Shown: positions 1 to 6,684, counted from the stretch's first letter. The stretch: DNA of 7,589 bases from a bacterium (GCA_021767885.1 JAASSM010000065.1:1-7589); one strand, 5' to 3'. The notes: a model not told the origin generated them from the letters alone. Program-made: numbers and translations.

Positions 1-375
1 CGCGTGGCGCAGGAAGTGGAGGCCAAGGCAGCCGACATGGCCAGCGACATCGTCGTGCCCCAGCGCGTCAAGGGCTCCCGCTCCACCATCGAGGCCCGCT
101 TCAAGGCCGCCGAGCTCGGCGGGCAGGGCGATCCGAGCACGTGGAAGTACCAGGTGCTGGTGCAGTCCAACGAGGGCTTCCCCTCCGGCGGCGACCTGCT
201 CACCCGCAAGGTCAACGAGTTCGAGGGGCAGCACCGCTTCGGCGGCGGCACGGACTTCGACTGCGATCCGCACGTGATGGACATCCTCGGCGATCATTCT
301 CAGCTCGCCGAGTACGAGTGCAACGACGACGGCACCACCGCCAAGCACGCCGTGGTCAAGCTGGTGACGCCGTAA
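1..375 (+). CDS. C-terminal fragment of a protein ending in a glucodextranase-C-like (DOMON-like) module, probably a glycosidase
   Basis: This gene is cut by the left edge: the frame is open from base 1 and ends at TAA 373-375. The GTG at 4-6 is not a convincing start, because the visible part begins inside a domain. The 124 visible codons resemble the second half of the glucodextranase C-terminal family (Pfam Glucodextran_C). There is a strand ending in a Leu-Gly-Gly turn, then W-K-Y-Q-V-L-V at about 142-162, then R-F-G-G-G (235-249) followed by D-P-H-V-M-D-I-L. The N-terminal module of the GH13 gene at 2541 has the same order: LGG, W-A-Y-T-V-V, R-F-G-G-G, P-x-V-D-L. In known proteins this module accompanies alpha-glucan hydrolases such as glucodextranase and amylopullulanases, where it is thought to bind carbohydrate or the cell surface. 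The missing N-terminus is therefore probably a glycoside hydrolase, but no catalytic residue is visible. It lies 34 bases upstream of the outer-membrane gene, in the same direction. Confidence 0.75.
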   Translation, partial: RVAQEVEAKAADMASDIVVPQRVKGSRSTIEARFKAAELGGQGDPSTWKYQVLVQSNEGFPSGGDLLTRKVNEFEGQHRFGGGTDFDCDPHVMDILGDHSQLAEYECNDDGTTAKHAVVKLVTP

Positions 376-393
376 GGACACGGCGCATACCCC

Positions 394-402
394 TGAGGAG
401 GT
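394..402 (+). promoter_or_regulatory. Ribosome binding site of the outer-membrane protein gene
   Basis: TGAGGAGGT lies 7 bases before the ATG at 410. It is close to the full anti-Shine-Dalgarno complement and fixes the start. The 34-base gap to the preceding stop has no obvious terminator, so the two genes are probably cotranscribed. Confidence 0.8.
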
Positions 403-409
403 CCCTGGA

Positions 410-2470
410 ATGAAACGACTGTTCTCCCTGCTGCTGGTGGCCACGCTGGTGGTCGGTGCGGTGAGCATCGCCCCGGCGGCCGATGGCCAGAAGCTCCAGT
501 GGACCGGCGTGAACTACACCAAGTTCCTCGCCGGCAACCGTCACTACGACGGCTCCATGTACAACTTCACCACCATCCCGGGCGAGGGCTACGGCGACAA
601 CGGCCAGGGCACCGAGTTCGAGCTGCTCTTCCACAGCCGTCCCAGCGACAAGATCGAGGTCAATGGCCGCATCAAGAGCCGCTTCAACCAGAACCAGTGG
701 ACAAACTTCGGCGGCTTCGGCGGTGGCCCGGGCGACGCCGGGTCCATCGGCGGCGACGGTGGCGAGTTCGATCCCCGCAGCAACCAGTACGTCAAGCTGC
801 GCGGCATCACCGTCAACATCACGCCGGGCTACTGGTGGCTGAACCGGGCGACCATCGGCTCGAGCGACATGGGCATGTTCGATCCCTTCACCATCGGCAA
901 GATCCGCTACATCGACCGGGACAATGGCAAGGGGATCTTCCTCAACGGCAGCTTCTCCCGCGGCCAGCTCAGCTATGACCTGGCCCGGATCAGCCTGCCG
1001 CGGCTCTGGGCCGGCCCCAACTACGAGACCGGCGAGTACGCGGGCATGGACGCTGCCTACGGCGCCCAGGTGCGCTACCGGCCCACCCGGAGCTTCGGCG
1101 TCACCGGCATCTTCTCCTACGTCAACGACATCGAGCTCGACCCCAACGACGACGACCGCGACGACGGCCGCGACGTCCGCCAGCGCCAGCGCAACCAGGT
1201 CTTCGGCCTGAAGGCGGACTTCAGCACCGACGTGGGCGACTTCATGGGCCTGGACCTCGATGGCGCCTTCTACTACTCCAAGTACTACACCATCAACGAC
1301 CTCGGCACCGGCGGCTGGAGCTCCTACACCGCCTACCCCCTGGGCAACCTGGATGGCGAGAGCTACACGGTGAACGCCAACATGGCGGACATCGCCGAGA
1401 CGGGCCTGTCGCTGAACGTGCAGTACTTCAACATCGGCGAGGACTACGTCTCGGTCATGGCCGCGCGCCGCGAGAGCGACGTCCTGATCACCGAGGGTAG
1501 CGAGGGCACCTGGTACTACCCCGAGGCCGACAACGCCTCCTGGAAGGGCACCTCGGTCCTGGGCTACGGCGGCTTCCTGGGCCACGCCCAGCAGGTGGCC
1601 ACCACCAACGTGGACAACGAATTCACCGACTTCGACGAGCCCCTGGCCGAGAGCGTGATCGGCTGGAAGGGCATCACGGTGGTGCCGAGCATCAACCTGT
1701 TCGACATCGATCTGAGCGGCGAGTTCAGCTACATCGACTACAACACCAACTGGCAGATGTGGGGCAACCCGGACGAGTACACGTTCGGCAGCTCGCCCTA
1801 CGTCACCGCCGAGCCCGATGCCGGCTTCGGCAGCTTCCGCAACGCCTACATGCCGTTCCAGGAGAAGACCACCTACATCTATGTGCTGAAGGGCAACAAG
1901 TTCCTGGACCTGGGCAAGGGCGTGGATCTGCACTTCCGCTTCAAGTACATCGACGAGGAGGACCTGCGGATCAACGAGACGCAGTACCTGCCCCAGAACA
2001 ACGCCGACGTGGCGGGCCACTTCAGCGATCCCGGCACCGCCGGGCAGTGGGCGGCCTTCGACAGCCTGGACGACGACGACAAGTTCCTCGAGATGTACCT
2101 GTACGAGATCGGCGCCGGCTACCAGCTCACCGACGAGCTCTATGCCGACCTGACCTGGCAGTACTACGACGTGGATCTGATCGACGGCAACACCGGCTTC
2201 CAGGGCAACCGGTCGCACCGCATGGCCGGCGGCGACCACAAGAAGAACAACCTCATCCTGGACGCGAGCTACATGGTGGGCGGCGCCGAGTTCGGCATGG
2301 TCTACCAGTACGCGTTCGGCGAGTGGGCGCCCGACTTCGGCGATGGCTTCACCCCCACCACGCAGGACGGCGAGCGCGGCTTCGTCGACAGCTGGGGCAC
2401 CTTCCAGAGCCTGGAGAAGCGCGAGTACACCCACATCCGCATGAAGGCCTACATGAAGCTCCTCTTCTAG
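410..2470 (+). CDS. Probable outer-membrane beta-barrel protein (porin-like)
   Basis: This encodes 686 residues, starting at ATG after a strong ribosome binding site. Residues 1-23 form a Sec signal peptide: M-K-R, a Leu/Val-rich core, and probable cleavage after A-P-A. The mature part is rich in Tyr, Phe, Trp, Asn, Gly and Asp. It has many short alternating polar/aromatic stretches and no long hydrophobic helix, and it ends in M-K-L-L-F. A C-terminal Phe in an amphipathic strand is the classical signal for outer-membrane barrel assembly. Two hydrophilic insertions look like loops: a Gly-rich one at residues about 100-120 and an Asp/Arg-rich one at about 244-258 that could bind metal. The length suggests a large barrel, but I cannot count strands reliably, nor do I recognise a named family; I see no TonB-dependent-receptor plug. 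Between two glucan-linked genes, an oligosaccharide porin or a surface glucan-binding barrel is the natural guess. The barrel assignment is fairly firm; the substrate is inferred from context only. Confidence 0.75.
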   Translation: MKRLFSLLLVATLVVGAVSIAPAADGQKLQWTGVNYTKFLAGNRHYDGSMYNFTTIPGEGYGDNGQGTEFELLFHSRPSDKIEVNGRIKSRFNQNQWTNFGGFGGGPGDAGSIGGDGGEFDPRSNQYVKLRGITVNITPGYWWLNRATIGSSDMGMFDPFTIGKIRYIDRDNGKGIFLNGSFSRGQLSYDLARISLPRLWAGPNYETGEYAGMDAAYGAQVRYRPTRSFGVTGIFSYVNDIELDPNDDDRDDGRDVRQRQRNQVFGLKADFSTDVGDFMGLDLDGAFYYSKYYTINDLGTGGWSSYTAYPLGNLDGESYTVNANMADIAETGLSLNVQYFNIGEDYVSVMAARRESDVLITEGSEGTWYYPEADNASWKGTSVLGYGGFLGHAQQVATTNVDNEFTDFDEPLAESVIGWKGITVVPSINLFDIDLSGEFSYIDYNTNWQMWGNPDEYTFGSSPYVTAEPDAGFGSFRNAYMPFQEKTTYIYVLKGNKFLDLGKGVDLHFRFKYIDEEDLRINETQYLPQNNADVAGHFSDPGTAGQWAAFDSLDDDDKFLEMYLYEIGAGYQLTDELYADLTWQYYDVDLIDGNTGFQGNRSHRMAGGDHKKNNLILDASYMVGGAEFGMVYQYAFGEWAPDFGDGFTPTTQDGERGFVDSWGTFQSLEKREYTHIRMKAYMKLLF

Positions 2471-2490
2471 AGGCGCGTGGGCTCACCTCA

Positions 2491-2519
2491 GGACCCCGGG
2501 GCCGCGCGCCCCGGGGTCC
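2491..2519 (+). terminator. Strong GC-rich hairpin between the outer-membrane and glycosidase genes
   Basis: A perfect 12-bp inverted repeat (arms 2491-2502 and 2508-2519, 5-base loop CGCGC) begins 20 bases after the stop of the outer-membrane gene. It is followed by TCCTTT (2521-2526), only a poor U-tract. It may be an intrinsic or leaky terminator, or a hairpin protecting the 3' end of the upstream mRNA. It ends just 21 bases before the next start codon, with that gene's ribosome binding site in between. This leaves no room for a promoter after it, so the glycosidase probably depends on readthrough or processing. Confidence 0.65.
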
Positions 2520-2528
2520 GTCCTTTCC

Positions 2529-2533
2529 GGAGG
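2529..2533 (+). promoter_or_regulatory. Ribosome binding site of the GH13 gene
   Basis: GGAGG lies 7 bases before ATG 2541 and supports that start, which also gives a complete signal peptide. It sits only 9 bases beyond the hairpin, so the hairpin could influence ribosome access. Confidence 0.75.
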
Positions 2534-2540
2534 CTCGACC

Positions 2541-5075
2541 ATGGCGACCCGTCGCGTTCCCGTCCTGCTCGCCCTGCTGATCTGCGGCCTGACCCTGCCG
2601 GCGCTCGCCGGCGACCCCGTGGTCCGGCTCACCGACCCCGAGGGGGACGACCACGGCGACGGCGACCTCGTCTACCCCAGCCAGGGCTTCGCGCCCGGCG
2701 ACCTCGACGTGGTGGGCTTCACCGTGGAGAACGACGGCGATCAGGCCGTCTTCTCCGTGGAGTTCGCCGATCGCATCGCGCAGCCCCAGCGGGGGGCGCG
2801 CGACGAGCTGGGCACCGATTTCACCCGCATCGCCCGCCACGGCTTCTACCAGTTCAACGTGGACGTCTACGTCGACACCGATCGCCGTCCGGGCTCCGGC
2901 TTCACCCGCCTGCTCCCGGGCCGGCTGGCCATGGTGGCTCCCGACGACGCCTGGGAGCTGGCCGTCCTGGCCACGCCGCGTCCCACCGTGATCGGGGGCA
3001 TCCTGCGCGACGCCGTGCAGACGGAGGAGGAGGCCTTCGCCGGGCTGGGCGTTCCCGGCGCCGACGCATCGCAGGCCCGCTCCCTGGCCGCCGCCATCGA
3101 CCGCGCGACGGTGATCCCGCGCGATCTGCGGGTCCGCGGCAAGCGGCTGGAGTTCCGCGTCCCGCACGCCCTGCTCGGTGGCCCCGCCCGGGCCACCTGG
3201 GCCTACACCGTGGTGATCACCGGCGCCGACCTGCAGGCCAGTCTGGAGCTGATGTCGGCCACGGGCCTGGCCTCGGCCACCAACACCGCCCTGGGCGCCC
3301 TGCCCATCTCCCCGGGCGAGGAGTGGACCAACCGCTTCGGCGGCGGCCGCCACGGCGAACCGCTCCAGCCGCCGATCGTGGACCTCTTCACGCCGGAGGG
3401 CGTGCGTCAGGAGCTGGTGCTCGCCGATTACGACAGCGGCCGCGGACGCCGGGCCGTGCTGCCGGCCGTGGTGCCGGCGGCGGCCGCGGGCGCGATCGCG
3501 ACCAGCGGCGACGGTGATCCGGCCGCCGTGCCCACCTGGGCCCTGGATCACTGGCGGGGCCGGGTCTGCTACGAGATCTTCGTGCGCAGCTTCAAGGACT
3601 CCGACGGCGACGGCATCGGCGATCTGCGCGGCCTCATCCAGTCGCTGGACTACCTCAACGACGGCGATCCCACCACCACCGACGACCTCGGCATCGAGGC
3701 CATCTGGCTGATGCCCATCTTCGCCTCGCCCAGCTACCACGGTTACGACGCCATCGACTACTACCGCATCGACCCCGAGTACGGCACCGAGGCCGACCTG
3801 GTCGAGCTGATCCGCGAGTGCGATCGCCGCGGCATCCAGGTGGTGCTCGATCTGATGCTCAACCACTCCAGCGACCAGCATCCCTGGTTCGTGGCCAGCG
3901 CCCGCGATCCGCAGTCCGACAAGCGCGACTGGTACGTCTGGCGCGACAGCGATCCCGGCTGGACCCAGCCCTGGGGTTCGTATCCCAGCTGGCACGAACG
4001 CAACGGGTCCTGGTACTACGGCATCTTCTGGAGCGGCATGCCCGACTTCAACTGGCGCAATCCCGAGGTGCGCGCGGAGGCGCAGGACATCGCCCGCCAC
4101 TGGCTGGACCTGGGCGTGGGGGGCTTCCGCCTCGACGCCGCCAAGCACCTCATCGCCACCGGCCCGGGCGAGCAGCAGAACGGCACTCCCGAGACCCACG
4201 CCGCCTGGCAGGAGTACTCCCGCTTCCTGCGCACCGAGTACCCCGACCGCCTCATGCTCGGCGAGATCTGGTCGGCTCCGGAGGCGGTGGCACCCTACTA
4301 TGGCGACGCCGTGCGCGTTCCCGGCGGCACCGAGTTCGCCATGACCTTCAACTTCGCCCTCTCCGGCGGCATCATCCAGGCGGTGAACCTGGGCCAGGCC
4401 GGCCCGCTCACCAGCGCCCTGGCGCGCATCCAGCAGGCCTACCCCGACGGCGTCCTCGACGGCACCTTCCTGGCCAACCACGACATGATCCGCCTGGCCA
4501 CCCAGCTGGGCGGCGACGTGGCCAAGCAGGGCCAGGCGGCGGCCATGCTGCTGACCCTGCCCGGGACGCCGTGGCTGTACTACGGCGAGGAGGTGGGGCT
4601 GCGCAACGGCACCGCCAGCGGCGACGAGGCCAAGCGCACGCCCATGCCCTGGACCGACGGCGACGCGGGCTTCACCGCCGGCGTGCCCTGGTACCGCTTC
4701 GCACCGGGCCGCGAGACCGCCAACGTGGCCGTCCAGACGGGCGACCCCGCGAGCCTGCTCTCGCGGTACCGCGATCTGATCCGCACCCGCCAGCAGCTGC
4801 CCGCCCTGCGCGTCGGCGACCTCGACCTGGTGGCGCTGGACGACACCCCGGCCAGCGCGGTCGCCTACCTGCGCACCGCCGACCAGCAGCGCGTCCTGGT
4901 GGTCCACAACCTGGCCGACCAGCCGGCCACCCTCTCCTGGTCCCTCCCGGAGCCGCCGGCCAGCTACACGCTCCGCTTCGGCGACCGCGGCGTGGGCCTG
5001 CCGGCCGGCGATGCCATCACCTTGCCGGCTCGGGCGACCGGCGTCTGGGAGCTGGGTGTGGAGGTGGCCGAATGA
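2541..5075 (+). CDS. Secreted GH13 alpha-amylase-family glycosidase with an N-terminal glucodextranase-C-like module
   Basis: This encodes an 844-residue retaining alpha-glucan hydrolase or transglycosylase, exported by a Sec signal peptide (residues 1-23, A-L-A before G24). Residues about 25-285 form a DOMON-like module resembling Glucodextran_C, with D-P-E-G-D-D at 32-37, D-V-Y-V-D at 108-112 and R-F-G-G-G at 265-269. An Ala-rich linker (about 290-335) follows. The (beta/alpha)8 domain starts near C343-Y-E-I-F-V. It shows a D-S-D-G-D-G-I-G-D calcium-type loop (353-361), region I D437-L-M-L-N-H442, region V M500-P-D-F-N-W, region II G528-F-R-L-D532-A-A-K-H (nucleophile D532), region III G574-E575 (acid/base) and region IV N646-H-D648. 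All catalytic residues are present. A C-terminal beta domain follows from about 755. The MPDxN-type region V points to the group intermediate between oligo-1,6-glucosidases and neopullulanases (GH13_36-like). Exact specificity cannot be read from the sequence. The stop overlaps the next start. Confidence 0.93.
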   Translation: MATRRVPVLLALLICGLTLPALAGDPVVRLTDPEGDDHGDGDLVYPSQGFAPGDLDVVGFTVENDGDQAVFSVEFADRIAQPQRGARDELGTDFTRIARHGFYQFNVDVYVDTDRRPGSGFTRLLPGRLAMVAPDDAWELAVLATPRPTVIGGILRDAVQTEEEAFAGLGVPGADASQARSLAAAIDRATVIPRDLRVRGKRLEFRVPHALLGGPARATWAYTVVITGADLQASLELMSATGLASATNTALGALPISPGEEWTNRFGGGRHGEPLQPPIVDLFTPEGVRQELVLADYDSGRGRRAVLPAVVPAAAAGAIATSGDGDPAAVPTWALDHWRGRVCYEIFVRSFKDSDGDGIGDLRGLIQSLDYLNDGDPTTTDDLGIEAIWLMPIFASPSYHGYDAIDYYRIDPEYGTEADLVELIRECDRRGIQVVLDLMLNHSSDQHPWFVASARDPQSDKRDWYVWRDSDPGWTQPWGSYPSWHERNGSWYYGIFWSGMPDFNWRNPEVRAEAQDIARHWLDLGVGGFRLDAAKHLIATGPGEQQNGTPETHAAWQEYSRFLRTEYPDRLMLGEIWSAPEAVAPYYGDAVRVPGGTEFAMTFNFALSGGIIQAVNLGQAGPLTSALARIQQAYPDGVLDGTFLANHDMIRLATQLGGDVAKQGQAAAMLLTLPGTPWLYYGEEVGLRNGTASGDEAKRTPMPWTDGDAGFTAGVPWYRFAPGRETANVAVQTGDPASLLSRYRDLIRTRQQLPALRVGDLDLVALDDTPASAVAYLRTADQQRVLVVHNLADQPATLSWSLPEPPASYTLRFGDRGVGLPAGDAITLPARATGVWELGVEVAE
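5060..5065 (+). promoter_or_regulatory. Ribosome binding site of the kinase-like gene, inside the end of the GH13 gene
   Basis: GGAGGT lies 6 bases before ATG 5072, within the last codons of the GH13 gene. Together with the ATGA overlap (5072-5075) it supports this start and suggests translational coupling. Confidence 0.7.
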
Positions 5076-5728
5076 GCAAGCTGGTGGGCAAGGTCCTGCT
5101 CGAGGGCACCCGCCTGACGCACAAGACGGACCTGGCCTTCACCCTCAACGAGCATCCCCGCTTCGTGGGGCCGCGCCGCTACCGCTACCACTCGCCGGTG
5201 GTCTCCGGCGAGTGGTGTGGTTTCACCAACCATCCGTGGGGCCGCGGTCTGGTGAACTACGACCCCGCCACCGAGCACGACCTGGCCATGGCCACCTACC
5301 GCACCTGGGCCGACCTGTTCGGCCACCTGCGGTACTACACCTGGATCGTGGACCGCTTCCACGTCTCGACGCAGTGCTGGCAGAAGCTCCATCACGGGCG
5401 CGACGTGGACTTCGCCTGGCTCGAGGACCGCCTCGGGCCGCTGGGCTTCCGGATCGTGCTCTGCGTGCGCCGCGAGGAGACCTTCGCCGCCGCCCGCGAG
5501 GCGCGCCTGAAGGTCTCCGGCAACCCCGCCCAGTACGATGACCTCGACGTCTTCATCCGCGAGCAGGATCTGCTGCGCGAGCTGGTGAACCGCTCCTCGC
5601 TCCTGGCCATGGAGCTGGACATCTCCGACGACGACGTGGCCACCGCAGCCGACCGCCTGGTGGACTGGTACGAGGTCACCGGCGGGCTCACGCTGCCCGA
5701 TGCGCATCACCCCGAGGTCGGGGCGTGA
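5072..5728 (+). CDS. P-loop nucleoside/nucleotide-kinase-like protein with an altered Walker A motif
   Basis: This encodes 218 residues with no signal peptide, so it is probably cytoplasmic. The N-terminus reads K-V-L-L-E-G12-T-R-L-T-H17-K18-T19-D, which has the position and form of the Walker A loop in thymidylate or deoxynucleoside kinases. The second motif Gly (GxxxxGK[ST]) is replaced by His17, while Lys18 and Thr19 are kept. Further on, Y-Y-T-W-I-V-D94-R95-F-H-V-S matches the DR motif of that family (thymidylate kinases: D-R-Y-x-x-S). Residues about 125-132 form the beta strand G-F-R-I-V-L-C-V, and R133-R-E-E with R142 and R145 lie where the Arg-bearing lid is expected. The length is close to that of thymidylate kinase. 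It could be an active kinase of unknown substrate, a family with a genuine His variant, or a nucleotide-binding protein without kinase activity. It overlaps both neighbours by 4 bases and probably shares their mRNA. The fold is fairly sure; the activity is not. Confidence 0.75.
   Translation: MSKLVGKVLLEGTRLTHKTDLAFTLNEHPRFVGPRRYRYHSPVVSGEWCGFTNHPWGRGLVNYDPATEHDLAMATYRTWADLFGHLRYYTWIVDRFHVSTQCWQKLHHGRDVDFAWLEDRLGPLGFRIVLCVRREETFAAAREARLKVSGNPAQYDDLDVFIREQDLLRELVNRSSLLAMELDISDDDVATAADRLVDWYEVTGGLTLPDAHHPEVGA
5714..5718 (+). promoter_or_regulatory. Ribosome binding site deciding the GTG start of the ParB-like gene
   Basis: GAGGT lies 6 bases before GTG 5725, inside the preceding gene. It supports the GTG start, whose bases overlap the upstream stop as GTGA (5725-5728). 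Confidence 0.6.
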
Positions 5729-6684
5729 CCACCCCGGACGCGGACCTGCCCCCCGCGCCGGAGCCCCTGGGACCACTGGACCGCCTGGGGCCGCTGGCGC
5801 CGGCGGTGCGCGAGATGCTGGGCGTGCTGCGGGGGCGCCCCGACGGGCTGGTCTCCTTCCGCGAGGTCCAGCAGCACCTGCGGCTGGGCCACATGCGCGA
5901 CCGTGGCGTGCGCGAGGTGCCCCTGGCGGCCATCACGGGCTCGCTCAACCGCACCCGCGACTTCGACCGCGCCTTCCTGCCGCGAGACGACACCCGGCGG
6001 CGGCAGCTCCGGGAATTGCGCCAGGTGGCCGACCAGCAGGGCTTCCCGCCGGTGGAGCTCTACCAGGTCGGTGGCGCCTACTTCGTGGTGGATGGCCATC
6101 ACCGCGTGGCGCTGGCGCGGCAGGCGAAGGCCACCACCATCGAGGCCCACGTGTGGGAGTTCCCCACCGAGGACAGCGTGGAGCCAGGCGACACCCTGGA
6201 CACCATCCTGGCCAAGGCCAGCGCCGGGAACTTCGCCCGGGCCACCGGACTGCCCGTCTCCGGCGAGGAGGCGGTGGCGCCCACGTCGCCGGCCGGCTAC
6301 GACCGGCTCCTCGAGCACATCGCCGGCCACCGGTACTACCTGGGCCTGCAGCAGGGGCGCGAGCCCTCCTGGGAGGAGGCGGTGGCGTCCTGGCGGGACA
6401 CGGTCTACCGGCCCGTCCTGGCGGTGATCCGCGAGCACGGCCTGATGGCGGACTTCCCCGGCCGGACGGCCACCGACCTGTACCTGTGGGTGGTGGACCG
6501 GCTGCACCGGCTGCGGCAGGCGTACCGGGACGACGCCCTGGATCCCTCGCGGGCCATGCCGCCGCCGCGATGGTGGCGGCGGTGGTGGTGGCGGTTGCGG
6601 GGGAGGCGGGCGCCGGAGTCGCCGGCGACCGGCGGCCCGCAGCCGGGTGGTCCGGGGAACGCCGGGGCCGGAGATCAGCGGTAG
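5725..6684 (+). CDS. ParB/sulfiredoxin-fold protein with a conserved helical region and a Trp/Arg-rich tail
   Basis: This encodes 319 residues from a GTG start, with no signal peptide. After a Pro-rich lead, residues about 40-155 resemble the ParB/sulfiredoxin N-terminal fold. V65-P-L-A-A-I-T-G-S begins the domain, R78-D-F-D-R-A-F-L-P follows, then P-V-E-L-Y-Q-V, and the signature D123-G-H-H-R127-V-A-L-A-R. From recall, related proteins in other bacteria (Chloroflexi, for example) are annotated ParB-like nuclease domain or transcriptional regulator. The fold also includes ATP-using enzymes such as sulfiredoxin and the archaeal serine kinase SerK, so no activity should be assumed. A second, probably helical region runs from Y192 to about 270, with H202-R-Y-Y-L-G and F244-P-G-R-T-x-T-D-L-Y-L-W. 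The tail (about 279-319) holds a Trp/Arg cluster at 282-295 and then a Gly/Pro-rich end. Unlike ParB partition proteins there is no visible helix-turn-helix, and no parA neighbour. It overlaps the convergent downstream gene by 10 bases. Confidence 0.75.
   Translation: MTTPDADLPPAPEPLGPLDRLGPLAPAVREMLGVLRGRPDGLVSFREVQQHLRLGHMRDRGVREVPLAAITGSLNRTRDFDRAFLPRDDTRRRQLRELRQVADQQGFPPVELYQVGGAYFVVDGHHRVALARQAKATTIEAHVWEFPTEDSVEPGDTLDTILAKASAGNFARATGLPVSGEEAVAPTSPAGYDRLLEHIAGHRYYLGLQQGREPSWEEAVASWRDTVYRPVLAVIREHGLMADFPGRTATDLYLWVVDRLHRLRQAYRDDALDPSRAMPPPRWWRRWWWRLRGRRAPESPATGGPQPGGPGNAGAGDQR
6568..6609 (+). repeat. TGG/CGG low-complexity tract coding a Trp/Arg cluster
   Basis: A stretch of near-triplet TGG and CGG codons in the 3' part of the ParB-like gene codes residues 282-295, containing five Trp and seven Arg. 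The reading frame stays open through it to the stop at 6682. It may have arisen by slippage of GG-rich triplets. Confidence 0.6.

Noticed and set aside
4..375. GTG at position 4 as a true start of a complete small gene
   Set aside because: The frame is open to the left edge and the visible part starts within a domain whose N-terminal half is missing.
356..2434. Long minus-strand open frame of 692 codons opposite the outer-membrane gene
   Set aside because: The translation is a monotonous Val/Ala/Glu/Gly/His mixture, as expected from the complement of GC-biased codons. The plus strand has a ribosome binding site, signal peptide and barrel features.
2349..4907. Long minus-strand open frame of 852 codons opposite the GH13 gene
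   Set aside because: It mirrors the codon bias of the GH13 gene, whose catalytic motifs prove the plus-strand frame. The antisense translation has low complexity and no domain.
3818..5728. Plus-strand frame of 636 codons upstream of and in phase with the kinase-like gene
   Set aside because: The part before 5072 is an Arg/Pro-rich shift of the GH13 gene. The real gene starts at ATG 5072, with its own ribosome binding site and the conserved N-terminal P-loop.
4964..5776. Minus-strand 270-codon frame opposite the kinase-like gene
   Set aside because: Its Val/Gly/His-rich composition is an antisense shadow of the kinase-like gene, which has clear family motifs.
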